Part shown: positions 26,228 to 34,664 of the stretch, in pieces
Layout of the letters: the number at the start of each line of letters is the position of its first letter
How positions within the stretch are numbered: the stretch's first letter is position 1
Position numbers and translations under genes: made by a program
Notes under the pieces: model-generated
Seen by the model: only the letters and a program-made list of their open reading frames with translations
Databases searched by the model: none
What the model was told of the DNA's origin: nothing
Assembly: GCA_030431255.1 (NCBI GenBank)
Contig: JAUIJL010000001.1
Location: forward strand, 992,001-1,056,000
Length of the DNA: 64,000 bases
Reading direction: 5' to 3'
Source: Thermoanaerobaculia bacterium
GTDB taxonomy: Bacteria; Acidobacteriota; Thermoanaerobaculia; Multivoradales; J023

Positions 26228-28306
26228 ATGGCTGACATGAAAAACGGCGGGCTCGACCTGCTGCAGGCTCAGCAGGCCAAGGCGCGTGCTTGGCGTCTTG
26301 GTGCGGCGATGCTACTTTGTGCCCTTGGGCTTTTTTGGATGTCGTCCGAAGAGCCCGCCCCCGATCCTCCCAGTCAGGACCCGCCGTCTGTAGTTCCTGC
26401 GACCCCCAAGGTGAGCTCATCGCCGGCGGATCTCGACACAGTGAATGGGCCACCAGAGGGCGAGAGTCTCCCTGAGGTGGGTCGGCACGAGCCGGCTGCG
26501 ATGGCCTCCGTTCCCCGGGGCCTCTTTATCGACGTCACCGCTGAAGCGGGCATCGACTTCGAGTACCGCAACGGCGCCGCGGGCGACAAGCTGCTGCCCG
26601 AGACCATGGGCGGTGGAGTGGCTTTCGTCGATCTGTTGGATCAAGACGGCGATCCCGACTTGCTGTTTGTCGGCGGTAGCCCCTGGTCGGCTTTCGAGGG
26701 CGAGGAGACCGGGCGGGAGGCCTCCCTCGGATTGTTTCGAAACGACGGCACGGGTCGCTTTCAAGACGTGACCTCGGAATCCGGTCTCGAGGTCACGCTC
26801 TACGGCATGGGCCCCGCGGTGGGGGATTTCGACGGTGATCACGATCTCGATATCTTCATTTCGGGGGTGGGTGGTCACCGTCTTTTCCGCAACGACGACG
26901 GCTTCTTCGTCGACGTCACCGCGTCCGCGGGATTGGCGGAGCCTGCGGCGGACAAGACCTCTGAAGCCCATGGAGCGTCGGGAGCGGAGGCTCCTGCCGT
27001 GCCTTGGTCCACGGGCGCGACCTTTTTCGACTCGGATCGAGACGGAGATCTGGATCTCTTCATTTGCCATTACGTGCGCTGGTCCCCCGCCATCGAGCGT
27101 CGTCTCGAATTCCGCTTGGAAGGCATCGGCAGGGCCTATGGCCCGCCGCAGGAGTACGCGGGCACCCAATCGCAGCTCTTTTTGAATGAAGGTGGTCGGT
27201 TCACGGACGTCAGCCGGCAGCTCGGTCTTTGGGTGCCGACCGATCCGGCACTCGAGCCGCTCGGCAAGGCGTTGGCGGTGAAACCGACGGACCTCGACGA
27301 CGACGGCTGGATGGATCTTTGGGTGGCCAACGACACGACCCGGAATTTTCTTTTTCGGAATTTGGGAGCAGGACGAGGGTTCGAGGAAGTCGGGGAGTGG
27401 TGGGGACTGGCCTACGATTCCGACGGCAGAGCCACCGGCTCCATGGGCTTGGACCTGACTTTTCCGGAGGGCAGCGCAGAGCCGATGCTCTTGGCCGGCA
27501 ATTACGCCGAGGAAATGAGCTCGCTCTACCGGGGGGACGGCAGCGGAGAGTTTTTTACCGACGAATCCGCGGCTTTGGGTCTCGGCCCCGCGAGCCGAGA
27601 CATGCTGACCTTCGGCGCGATTTTTCTCGATGTGGACCTCGATGGCTCGGCGGATCTATTACAAGTCAACGGGCATGTGGAGCCCGAGATCGAGATGTTG
27701 GATCCCTCCCAAACCTATCGACAGCCGGCTCAGCTGTTTTGGGGCTCGGGCGGCGGACGGCTGGAACTGGCCGATCCCGAGGTCTTGGGAGATCTGGTGG
27801 CTCCCCGCGCCGGAAGGGGGGTAGCCTTCGGGGATATGGACGGCGACGGAGACTTGGATGTGGTCATGACGGAGCCGGCCGGGCGTCCCGTCCTATTGCG
27901 TAACGAGCTGAGGTCGAGGCATATTCAAGGCTCAAGCGGAGAGGCGCAGCGCAGAAAAATAAGCCAATCCAGCTCGGCGGCTGCCGGTCGGCTCGGTGGC
28001 CACTGGATCCGTCTGCGATTGAAGGCCCCTGGGCCGAATTCCTGGGCTTTGGGCGCCCGGGTCGAGCTGATCACCCCCCGGGGTCGCCGGCTCCAAGAGC
28101 TGACCCCGACCCGCGGCTATTTGTCTCAGTCGGAGATGGCGCTCACCTTCGGCTTAGGGGATTCCGCCGAGGTCACGGAGATCAAGATTCGGTGGCCCGA
28201 CGCCACCGAGCAAACCCTAGCCGGTCTCCCGGTGGACCGATCGCATACCGTGCATCATCCGCTCTTGAAGGAAACGAATCCGCGGAAGCCGTCTTCCGGC
28301 TCTTGA
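26228..28306 (+). CDS. CRTAC1-like FG-GAP/VCBS repeat protein with ASPIC/UnbV domain
   Basis: 692 residues. A hydrophobic segment near the N-terminus (LGAAMLLCALGLFW) acts as signal peptide or anchor and is followed by a Pro/Ser linker. The propeller region ~95-560 has repeated metal-binding loops: LDQDGDPD, DFDGDHDLD, DSDRDGDLD, DLDDDGWMD, DVDLDGSAD, DMDGDGDLD. The ASPIC/UnbV module closes the protein (GARVELITPRGR, LTFGLGDSAEV, IRWPDA). It lies 45 bp behind the multihaem cytochrome gene, so is probably in its operon. Third member of this family in the window, and by layout close in type to the protein at 101-1984. Confidence 0.86.
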   Translation: MADMKNGGLDLLQAQQAKARAWRLGAAMLLCALGLFWMSSEEPAPDPPSQDPPSVVPATPKVSSSPADLDTVNGPPEGESLPEVGRHEPAAMASVPRGLFIDVTAEAGIDFEYRNGAAGDKLLPETMGGGVAFVDLLDQDGDPDLLFVGGSPWSAFEGEETGREASLGLFRNDGTGRFQDVTSESGLEVTLYGMGPAVGDFDGDHDLDIFISGVGGHRLFRNDDGFFVDVTASAGLAEPAADKTSEAHGASGAEAPAVPWSTGATFFDSDRDGDLDLFICHYVRWSPAIERRLEFRLEGIGRAYGPPQEYAGTQSQLFLNEGGRFTDVSRQLGLWVPTDPALEPLGKALAVKPTDLDDDGWMDLWVANDTTRNFLFRNLGAGRGFEEVGEWWGLAYDSDGRATGSMGLDLTFPEGSAEPMLLAGNYAEEMSSLYRGDGSGEFFTDESAALGLGPASRDMLTFGAIFLDVDLDGSADLLQVNGHVEPEIEMLDPSQTYRQPAQLFWGSGGGRLELADPEVLGDLVAPRAGRGVAFGDMDGDGDLDVVMTEPAGRPVLLRNELRSRHIQGSSGEAQRRKISQSSSAAAGRLGGHWIRLRLKAPGPNSWALGARVELITPRGRRLQELTPTRGYLSQSEMALTFGLGDSAEVTEIKIRWPDATEQTLAGLPVDRSHTVHHPLLKETNPRKPSSGS

Positions 28307-28333
28307 GTCTTCGAAGGTCGAGGCCGGACAAAC

Positions 28334-28362
28334 TTGGTGGGGAATTGGCCTGCCCATATAAT
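28334..28362 (+). promoter_or_regulatory. Sigma70-type promoter of the isoprenyl synthase/kinase operon
   Basis: -35 TTGGTG (28334-28339) and a perfect -10 TATAAT (28357-28362) are separated by exactly 17 bp. Transcription should begin near 28369, about 45 bp before ATG 28414, giving the synthase and kinase their own promoter. Confidence 0.7.
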
Positions 28363-28413
28363 GGCAGGATCTTCACGGGGGGTTTCATCGGCGGGAGTGC
28401 CAAAGGCGGACCC

Positions 28414-29409
28414 ATGGAAGGACATCAAGAACGATCCGCCTGGACATACGACGAGGTGGTCGAGATGATTCGCTCGATTCCCGAAGTCGCTTCCTGGTCC
28501 GACTTTGATCGGCTGCTCGGCCGCCCCCTGCTATCCGGAATCAAGCCGAGCTGGGAGTACGTTTGTCATGCGGGCAGTGCGTTCGGCTCTCCTTGGCAAA
28601 CTGGATTTCCCGGCGCTGCGGCGGTACTTTGCCTTCATTACAGCATCCATTTGGTGGACGACGTTTTAGATGAAGATCCTAAAGGGCTACACCACGGTCT
28701 CGGGCTCGGGGCAACCTTCAACCTGGCGACTGCTTTTCAAGCCGCTGCGGGGGTTTGTTTGAGCCGATCGAATGCTTCGGCCGCAGCCTTGTCCATGATG
28801 CATTCGCAGCTGCATGAAGCGGTCATCGGTACTGGATTCGGTCAATATCTCGACGCCCTCGATCCCTCGGGGGAAGACGAGTATTGGCGGATCGTCGGAT
28901 TGAAGACCCCGCCTCTTTTCCGCTGCGCTTTGTTCCTGGGCACCATGCTGGCCGGAGCCGGCGAGGCCATCGCCCGTCGGGTGAGCGAGCTGGGCGTCTT
29001 CCTCGGCGAGATCGCCCAGATCAACGACGATTTGGGAGACGCTCTGGCCCGTCCGGCGACCGCGGATTGGCAGCGTCGCCACGGGTGTTTGCCGATTTTA
29101 TACGCGCGGATTTCCGAGCACCCGGAACGGGATCGATTTCACGAGCTGGCGGATCGAGTGGGCGCGGATCGCCAGGACATCCAAGCTCTCGAAGAAGCCC
29201 AGGATATTCTGGTTCGGAGCGGGGCGGTGAGCTATTGCGCTTTCCGCTTAGCCAAGTCGTACCGAGCGGGAGTTGAGGAGCTGGATCGCCTGGAGCTACC
29301 CCATGGGGAATCGCTTTTGGAGCTCTTCGACTATCAAGCGCGTCCGCTCCGACGCCTCTTCGAACGACTTCATCTCGGTGATTTCGAGCAAGTGGTCGGC
29401 ATAAGCTGA
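28414..29409 (+). CDS. Polyprenyl synthetase-family protein (ComQ-like context)
   Basis: 331 residues from ATG 28414; in-frame starts further upstream lie before the promoter and inside the previous gene. It is an all-helical class I isoprenyl diphosphate synthase. The first Asp-rich motif is DDVLD (in IHLVDDVLDEDP) and the second is DDLGD (in AQINDDLGDAL), so both magnesium sites are intact. It would condense isopentenyl units onto an allylic diphosphate or, as in ComQ, transfer a prenyl chain to a peptide. The stop overlaps by one base the start of a PDZ/multi-TM histidine kinase (TGATG), so the two are coupled. That pairing recalls comQ-comP; a housekeeping quinone side-chain synthase is the plain alternative. 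Confidence 0.8.
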   Translation: MEGHQERSAWTYDEVVEMIRSIPEVASWSDFDRLLGRPLLSGIKPSWEYVCHAGSAFGSPWQTGFPGAAAVLCLHYSIHLVDDVLDEDPKGLHHGLGLGATFNLATAFQAAAGVCLSRSNASAAALSMMHSQLHEAVIGTGFGQYLDALDPSGEDEYWRIVGLKTPPLFRCALFLGTMLAGAGEAIARRVSELGVFLGEIAQINDDLGDALARPATADWQRRHGCLPILYARISEHPERDRFHELADRVGADRQDIQALEEAQDILVRSGAVSYCAFRLAKSYRAGVEELDRLELPHGESLLELFDYQARPLRRLFERLHLGDFEQVVGIS

Positions 29410-32312
29410 TGCTCAAAGCTCGCTTGTCCAGCTTGGGCCGCTCGGACCTTGCCCTCCTGGCGATTTCCTTCGTCGTCTTGCTTTGCTGCCTCTACTACGC
29501 CTACCTCGACTTCAGCCGGCCCAGCCTTCGCTTCGTGCTCCATCCCCCGACCTGGGAAGTCATCGAGGTGGACCCCGAGTGCAAGGACCTGCCGGCAGAT
29601 TGCTTGATGGTCTATGACCAGGTGCTGAGCTTGGGCAGTGTCGATCGAGAGTCGGTGGCCCACGATCGCAGCATTCCTCTGTTCCGGGATTTCCGCGAGC
29701 AACCCCATACCGAGCACCCCGTGACCTTCGTCCGCAACGGTATCGAGCGCACGGTGTGGATCAGGCCCCAGGCTCAGACCGACATCTTCGAGACGTCGAG
29801 CTTGGTGTGGATTTTCCCCGGGGTCTTCTGGCTCGCCGGCACCTTGGCGATTATCTTCTTGCGCCCGCGAGACGCCCAATGGCTGGTGCTGGTGTCGTTG
29901 TATTACTGCGTGGCCTTGTGGGGAGCTTCCGGTCTGCTCTCAGCGACCCAGGCGGGTTATAGCGCCATCGTCTTCAGATTTGTGATCTGGGCGTTTGCGC
30001 CCTTATTGCTGCATCTGCACCTCATCCTGCCGAATCGACGCTTCAAGTCCATGGAGCGCTTTGTGCTCATCCCTTCCTACGTGGCTTGCGGTGCGTTGGC
30101 CGTGGTGGACTACATCGCCAACTTGAGCCAGATCTGGGTGGTCATCCCGATCTGCTTTTCGATCGTTTGCTCGATTTCATTGCTCCTGCTGCGGCTGGTC
30201 ATCGACGAGAAAATCTCGCATCGAATCATCAATCGTTTGCTGCTTTTCGGAATCGGCGTCGGCTTCCTGCCGATCATGCTGCAAGTTCTGATCAGCGCGA
30301 CCCAAGCGGAAGGGAGCCTGGGTGCGAGCCTTTACGCCACCCTCAATGGTGTGTTGATCGTGATGACCCTGCCGATTTGGCCATTTTCTTACCTCTATGC
30401 CCTCTACCGACACGGCTCGGGCATGGTGGAGTTTCGCGCCAATCGAATTCTCAGCACATACGGCTTCTACTCCCTATACGTCACCCTCTTCGTCGCCGTG
30501 TTCATGATCTGCTCACGGTGGGTGGATGATCCCGGGGATCAGCTCCAGCTCAGCCTGACCGTTTCCCTCGTTTTCTTGGTGGCCGCGGGACCCTTGCGTC
30601 AACGTTTGGAGAGATTGGTGGATCGTCACATCTACGGCATCCACTACAAACCCCATCAGGTCTTGAGCCGATTCGCCGAGCTGATCCCGTCCTCATTCGA
30701 TCGCTCGAATTTGCGGCGGGTGATCTGTACCGAAATTTTGCCAACTCTGATGGTTCGCCGGTCCGCTCTCTACGCCATGGAAGACGGCAGGGTGACCTCC
30801 ATCTACGAGCAAGACTTGGTGGGAGAGCTTCCTACGGTGGAGGAGCTGCGGCGGCTGCGGGTGAGGGTGCGTCCCTTCAAGTCCCTGAACTTGGCGGCAG
30901 ACGAGCGCTTCCCGTGGGTGCGTCTGTGCATTCCCTTGGCCACCCAAGATCGGGTGATCGGTCTTTGGCTCCTGGGTCGGCGCGATCCGGACGATTTCTA
31001 CCCTCGCAGCGATATTGAGCTTCTGAGCCAGCTGGGGAACCAGATCGCTCCGGTGATCGAGAATGTCCGATTGGTGGAGATGGCTCGTCAAGAGGTGGAG
31101 GAAAATCGGCGCCTCCAAGAGCAGCTCGTGCAATCGCAGAAGATGGAAGCGATCGGACGCCTATCCGCGGGCGTGGCCCACGACTTCAACAATCTGCTGT
31201 CGGTGATCCTGGGCTACAGCTCCCTGCTGATCGCGCGGTACCGAACCGACGAGAGCCTCAATAAATATCTGTCGGATATTCGCGACGCCGGCAATCGAGC
31301 GGCTTCCTTAACCAAGCAGCTGTTGGCCTTCAGCCGCCAACAGGTGATGGAAGCTCGAACCATGGACCTGAACACCGTCATCATGGACGTGGAGAAGATG
31401 CTGCGCCGCTTGACCGGCGAGCATATCGAGGTTCAGACCGAGCTTTCGGACAGCCTGCCTTTGGTCAAAATCGATCCCGGGCAAATGGGCCAAGTGATCA
31501 TGAATCTCGCAGTCAACGCTCGCGACGCCATGCCCGATGGTGGATCCATCACCATTTCCACGGCCCTCTCGGTGCTGCATGAGATCGATGAGGATCCCCA
31601 GCAGGGCACGATTCCCCCCGGGCGCTTTGTGTCGATGACCATTCAGGACACGGGGACCGGTATCGACCCCGAGCTCCTTCACCGGATTTTCGAGCCGTAT
31701 TTCACCACCAAGGAGCTGGGCAAGGGCACCGGCTTGGGTCTTTCGATGGTCTACGGCATCATCAACCAGTCGAAGGGTTATATCCGCGTTTCCAGCAGCC
31801 TGGGGGCGGGTAGCAGCTTTAGGATTCTGCTGCCGGCCGTCTCCCAGGAGAGCCGATCGCGAGGCGAGGAAAGCAGCGCTTTCGAGCCTTCTTCGGATAT
31901 CGGCGATGAAACGATCCTGGTGGTGGAGGACGAAGACAGCGTCCGGATGGTGGCCTGCGAGATTCTGGAGTCGAAGGGATACCGGGTGTTACGGGCGGCC
32001 GGTGGATCCGAAGCCATAGCCCTTTTTAAGTCCCACAAGTCGAAAATCGACCTTCTGCTCACCGACGTCATCATGCCGCATATGAAGGGGCCGGAGCTGG
32101 CGGCTCGTTTGCTCAGTTTGCGACCGCAGATGAAGGTCGTGTTCATGTCCGGCTACAACGAGGAGTCGATCTTGGGCAAGCGGCTCGGTGAGGACGGCAC
32201 CCGTTTGATTCAGAAACCCTTTACCCCCAATGGTTTGGCCAAGCAAGTGCGGCAGGCTCTGGACGGCCCCGTTCCATCGGAAGGTTTGTCGCGCAGCGGT
32301 CGTTCGAAGTGA
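29409..32312 (+). CDS. Multi-TM hybrid sensor histidine kinase with PDZ-like N-terminus and receiver domain
   Basis: 967 residues. One helix (~13-32) is followed by an extracytoplasmic PDZ-like segment (~40-125) and then seven or eight helices (~135-390). A GAF-like region (~430-550), a coiled stretch (~555-580), HisKA with phospho-acceptor His591 in GVAHDFNNLL and an HATPase (NLAVNARDAMPDGG, DTGTGI, GTGLGLSMV) follow. The C-terminal receiver carries Asp886 in LLTDVIMPH. The N-terminal plan (TM-PDZ-multi-TM-GAF) matches ComP-type sensors, although the kinase core is the ordinary HisKA hybrid class and not HisKA_3. It is coupled to the prenyl synthase gene. The signal may be lipid-linked or hydrophobic, by inference from the partner. 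Confidence 0.88.
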   Translation: MLKARLSSLGRSDLALLAISFVVLLCCLYYAYLDFSRPSLRFVLHPPTWEVIEVDPECKDLPADCLMVYDQVLSLGSVDRESVAHDRSIPLFRDFREQPHTEHPVTFVRNGIERTVWIRPQAQTDIFETSSLVWIFPGVFWLAGTLAIIFLRPRDAQWLVLVSLYYCVALWGASGLLSATQAGYSAIVFRFVIWAFAPLLLHLHLILPNRRFKSMERFVLIPSYVACGALAVVDYIANLSQIWVVIPICFSIVCSISLLLLRLVIDEKISHRIINRLLLFGIGVGFLPIMLQVLISATQAEGSLGASLYATLNGVLIVMTLPIWPFSYLYALYRHGSGMVEFRANRILSTYGFYSLYVTLFVAVFMICSRWVDDPGDQLQLSLTVSLVFLVAAGPLRQRLERLVDRHIYGIHYKPHQVLSRFAELIPSSFDRSNLRRVICTEILPTLMVRRSALYAMEDGRVTSIYEQDLVGELPTVEELRRLRVRVRPFKSLNLAADERFPWVRLCIPLATQDRVIGLWLLGRRDPDDFYPRSDIELLSQLGNQIAPVIENVRLVEMARQEVEENRRLQEQLVQSQKMEAIGRLSAGVAHDFNNLLSVILGYSSLLIARYRTDESLNKYLSDIRDAGNRAASLTKQLLAFSRQQVMEARTMDLNTVIMDVEKMLRRLTGEHIEVQTELSDSLPLVKIDPGQMGQVIMNLAVNARDAMPDGGSITISTALSVLHEIDEDPQQGTIPPGRFVSMTIQDTGTGIDPELLHRIFEPYFTTKELGKGTGLGLSMVYGIINQSKGYIRVSSSLGAGSSFRILLPAVSQESRSRGEESSAFEPSSDIGDETILVVEDEDSVRMVACEILESKGYRVLRAAGGSEAIALFKSHKSKIDLLLTDVIMPHMKGPELAARLLSLRPQMKVVFMSGYNEESILGKRLGEDGTRLIQKPFTPNGLAKQVRQALDGPVPSEGLSRSGRSK

Positions 32313-32342
32313 ATCCTTCTCGGGTTCGCTCGCGCTTAGGGC

Positions 32343-32348
32343 TATAAT
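32343..32348 (+). promoter_or_regulatory. Isolated -10 box before the DHH/CPBP gene
   Basis: A perfect TATAAT lies 91 bp before ATG 32439 in a 124-bp gap, but I see no good -35 element at 16-18 bp. Weak evidence on its own. Confidence 0.3.
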
Positions 32349-32438
32349 CGCCATCCTTGAATCCATCCTGTCGAAGACTGGGCGCGGCTGCTGGAGCTGC
32401 CTCCCGGTTGCCGGTACCAAGGTGATGCCCACCAGGTG

Positions 32439-34355
32439 ATGCCATTGAGAGATTCGCACCTCAAAGACCCGACAGAGCAAAGCTCGGCCGTGGACAGCCG
32501 ATCGGCTCCGGCAGCAAAAACCGATGACGACGATGGCGGTGGCAAGAACCCCTCACCCCGTGGCGGCTTGGTGCCTTTCGACAGCAGCCGGGTCGACATG
32601 TTGGAGAGCCTGCCGGAGAGCGAGGGCGACCTCCCGGATCGTTACGACATTCGGGAGAAAGACACCGGCCCTGCTTTGGTATGCCGGGAGGCTCCTGGCC
32701 TAGCCGTGCACCTCGACCGGTCCTACAGCTTTTCAGAGGCGGAAGCTCGCAAGCTGCCGGCCCGCAGCATTCTTCTGGACGGCGCCGGAGCATTTGCGCC
32801 ATTGGTGGACGACAGCGCGCTACTTTTCAATCTGGATCACCATCAAGGGTGCTCCCGCGCCTTCACCTTATCCACCTGTGAGCAGGCGCTGATTTTGGTC
32901 AGCAAGGGGCTCGAGCTGGACGTCGGGGATTGGGGGGTTTTTGCCAACGAGCCGGATTTGGACACGGTGTTCGCTATCTGGATCCTGCTCAATCATCGTC
33001 GGGTCCGCGAGCTGAGCCCCGAGGCCAGGGACCGCATCATTCCCTTGATTCGCCTCGAAGGCGCGATTGATGCCAATGGTCTGGAAATCGCGGAGCTTTG
33101 CGGCCTTCCCCAAGATGTCCTGGCGGTGGAGAAAGAGCGGCTCGACGCATTGCATGCCATCGAGCTGGAAAGCAAGCGCTCCGGCCATTGGGCCACGGCG
33201 GACCTGGCCTCCTATACCCGAGAGCTGCTGTTGGAAATCGACAAGCTGGTCTTCCGAAGCGCGGATTTTCAGGACTATTCCAGCATCGATAAAGAATACG
33301 GCCATGTGGAGATCGGTCAAGGCAAGGTGGCCGTGGTCTGCCGCGACGAAGGCGGAATCTACGATGTCGAACGGCGTCTCAAGAAAGTTTGGGGAGAACG
33401 GCTGGGCATTATCGCCCTGGAGAAAGATCGCAACCACTACACGTTGCGGCGGGTGGCGACCCTTTCCGGAATCGAGCTCGAATCCGCCTACAATAAGCTG
33501 AATTTATTGGATCCTGCGGTGGATGGCCGCCCAGCCACCAAGCGATGGGGCGGCTCCGACGACATTGGAGGCTCGCCACGCCCCACCGGGACCGGGCTCT
33601 CTGCCCGCGAGATCGCCAAGATTCTCAAGCTGACTTATAAGAAGGTCCGCCCGATCCAGCACCTTCAAAGACTGGCCACCGCGGGCCTTTGGGTGCTGGT
33701 CTTGGCCTTGGTGGGCGGGGTCGGCGTGCTCGGTCTCAGACATCTCGAGCTGTCCGAGGCGACTCCCCAAGGATCGGCCATGGAGATGGGCACCGCCGCC
33801 CTGTTGGTCAGTCTTACCGCCTGGGCACTGACTCGCCAAGTTTCGCGGGGTTGGATGTGGCTCTACGGCTGGCGTCGACCGGCGGGGCTCGATTGGTGGT
33901 TCCTGGTGCCGTTGGTGATTGCGGGGGCCCTGGCGGGCGGCGCGTGGATCCCCTCCGAGCTGCCGTCCGATCGCAGCGCCCTAGGTTGGACGGTGGGTGC
34001 TTGTCTGCTGATGGCTTTGGCGACCGAGCTGGGTTTTCGGGGTTTGGTGCACGGCTTGCTGATCCTGGATCACCCCGTGCAGACCGCCGGCGGCAAATGG
34101 TTCGTGTCCCGCCCGAATTTCTATTCAGCGGCCATCTTTACGGCGGCGACCTGCGGCTTCTCCATGCTCTGGATTGCGCCTCACGCCTTTTCGGTCCCGG
34201 AGACCTGGCATTGGCCGATGATGGTGGTGGGAGCGATGCTCACAGGTTTGTCCCTGGGCGCGATTCGGGAGCGGGCATTGAGTCTTTGGCCCTGTGTTTT
34301 GGCTCTCGGTCTGGGGCAGCTGGCGCGCCTGGCTTTCGGTCTATTCGGTGCCTAG
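32439..34355 (+). CDS. DHH-like phosphoesterase domain fused to a CPBP-family membrane domain
   Basis: 638 residues from ATG 32439 (GTG 32436 is adjacent). Residues ~65-400 are soluble and contain NLDHHQG (Asp133-His134-His135), then NEPDLDTVFAIWILLNH, and a Gly-rich stretch GGSDDIGGSPRPTGTGLS. This order of motifs resembles DHH phosphoesterases with a diverged DHHA1 tail. Residues ~408-638 contain about eight helices with CPBP (Abi/Rce1-like) motifs: Glu530 and Arg534 in TELGFRG, and His582 in FSMLWIAPHAF. The usual EE pair of motif 1 is TE here. The combination would join a cytosolic phosphoesterase to an intramembrane protease or scaffold. I know of no established role for it. Confidence 0.65.
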   Translation: MPLRDSHLKDPTEQSSAVDSRSAPAAKTDDDDGGGKNPSPRGGLVPFDSSRVDMLESLPESEGDLPDRYDIREKDTGPALVCREAPGLAVHLDRSYSFSEAEARKLPARSILLDGAGAFAPLVDDSALLFNLDHHQGCSRAFTLSTCEQALILVSKGLELDVGDWGVFANEPDLDTVFAIWILLNHRRVRELSPEARDRIIPLIRLEGAIDANGLEIAELCGLPQDVLAVEKERLDALHAIELESKRSGHWATADLASYTRELLLEIDKLVFRSADFQDYSSIDKEYGHVEIGQGKVAVVCRDEGGIYDVERRLKKVWGERLGIIALEKDRNHYTLRRVATLSGIELESAYNKLNLLDPAVDGRPATKRWGGSDDIGGSPRPTGTGLSAREIAKILKLTYKKVRPIQHLQRLATAGLWVLVLALVGGVGVLGLRHLELSEATPQGSAMEMGTAALLVSLTAWALTRQVSRGWMWLYGWRRPAGLDWWFLVPLVIAGALAGGAWIPSELPSDRSALGWTVGACLLMALATELGFRGLVHGLLILDHPVQTAGGKWFVSRPNFYSAAIFTAATCGFSMLWIAPHAFSVPETWHWPMMVVGAMLTGLSLGAIRERALSLWPCVLALGLGQLARLAFGLFGA

Positions 34356-34409
34356 CGCGCCTTTGTCGAGGCTTTGCCGAAGCATTTGAGAATCGGTTGA
34401 GATTTCCTC

Positions 34410-34439
34410 TTGGAAAATCTTGGGACGGTATGCTACATT
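34410..34439 (+). promoter_or_regulatory. Probable promoter of tRNA-Glu
   Basis: -35 TTGGAA (34410-34415) and -10 TACATT (34434-34439) with an 18-bp spacer end 49 bp before the tRNA. An overlapping TATGCT (34429-34434) is an alternative -10. Confidence 0.4.
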
Positions 34440-34488
34440 GCGCGTCCGCCGCAGCGGTCACGCACTGCTCGGTCGGCACGATTCGCGT

Positions 34489-34565
34489 GCCCCTATCGTC
34501 TAGCCAGGTTAGGACACCAGCCTTTCAAGCTGGCGACACGGGTTCGAATCCCGTTGGGGGTACCA
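34489..34565 (+). tRNA. tRNA-Glu (anticodon UUC)
   Basis: A full cloverleaf is visible. The acceptor GCCCCTA (34489-34495) pairs with TGGGGGT through two G-U pairs. The D-arm follows TCGTCTAG, the anticodon stem CCAGC/GCTGG encloses loop CTTTCAA with anticodon TTC, and the T-arm is ACGGG/CCCGT around TTCGAAT. CCA is encoded at the 3' end. It reads GAA and GAG glutamate codons. U34 is of the type modified by Elp3-like and Trm9-like enzymes, both encoded further along this window. Confidence 0.96.
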
Positions 34566-34608
34566 ACAACTCGCTCAGGATTAGGCCTCATTCGCCTAGG
34601 CCGATCCG

Positions 34609-34638
34609 AAAAAGCCCCGGCTCAGACCGGGGCTTTTT
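34609..34638. terminator. Bidirectional intrinsic terminator
   Basis: A-run, then GCCCCGG, six-base loop CTCAGA, CCGGGGC and five T. It is symmetrical and lies 43 bp after the tRNA on the plus strand and 27 bp past the stop of the convergent phosphatase gene, so it can end both transcripts. Confidence 0.9.
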
Positions 34639-34664
34639 GCTGCCCGTCAAAAACTTGTGACCAC

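Noticed and set aside
28361-28468. 35-codon ORF ending TTRWSR, with a Trp third from the end as in ComX pheromone precursors, in front of the isoprenyl synthase
   Set aside because: Its ATG lies inside the -10 box of the promoter, so it is upstream of the expected transcript start. It overlaps the synthase in another frame and has no convincing ribosome site. Worth noting only because of the ComQ-like context.
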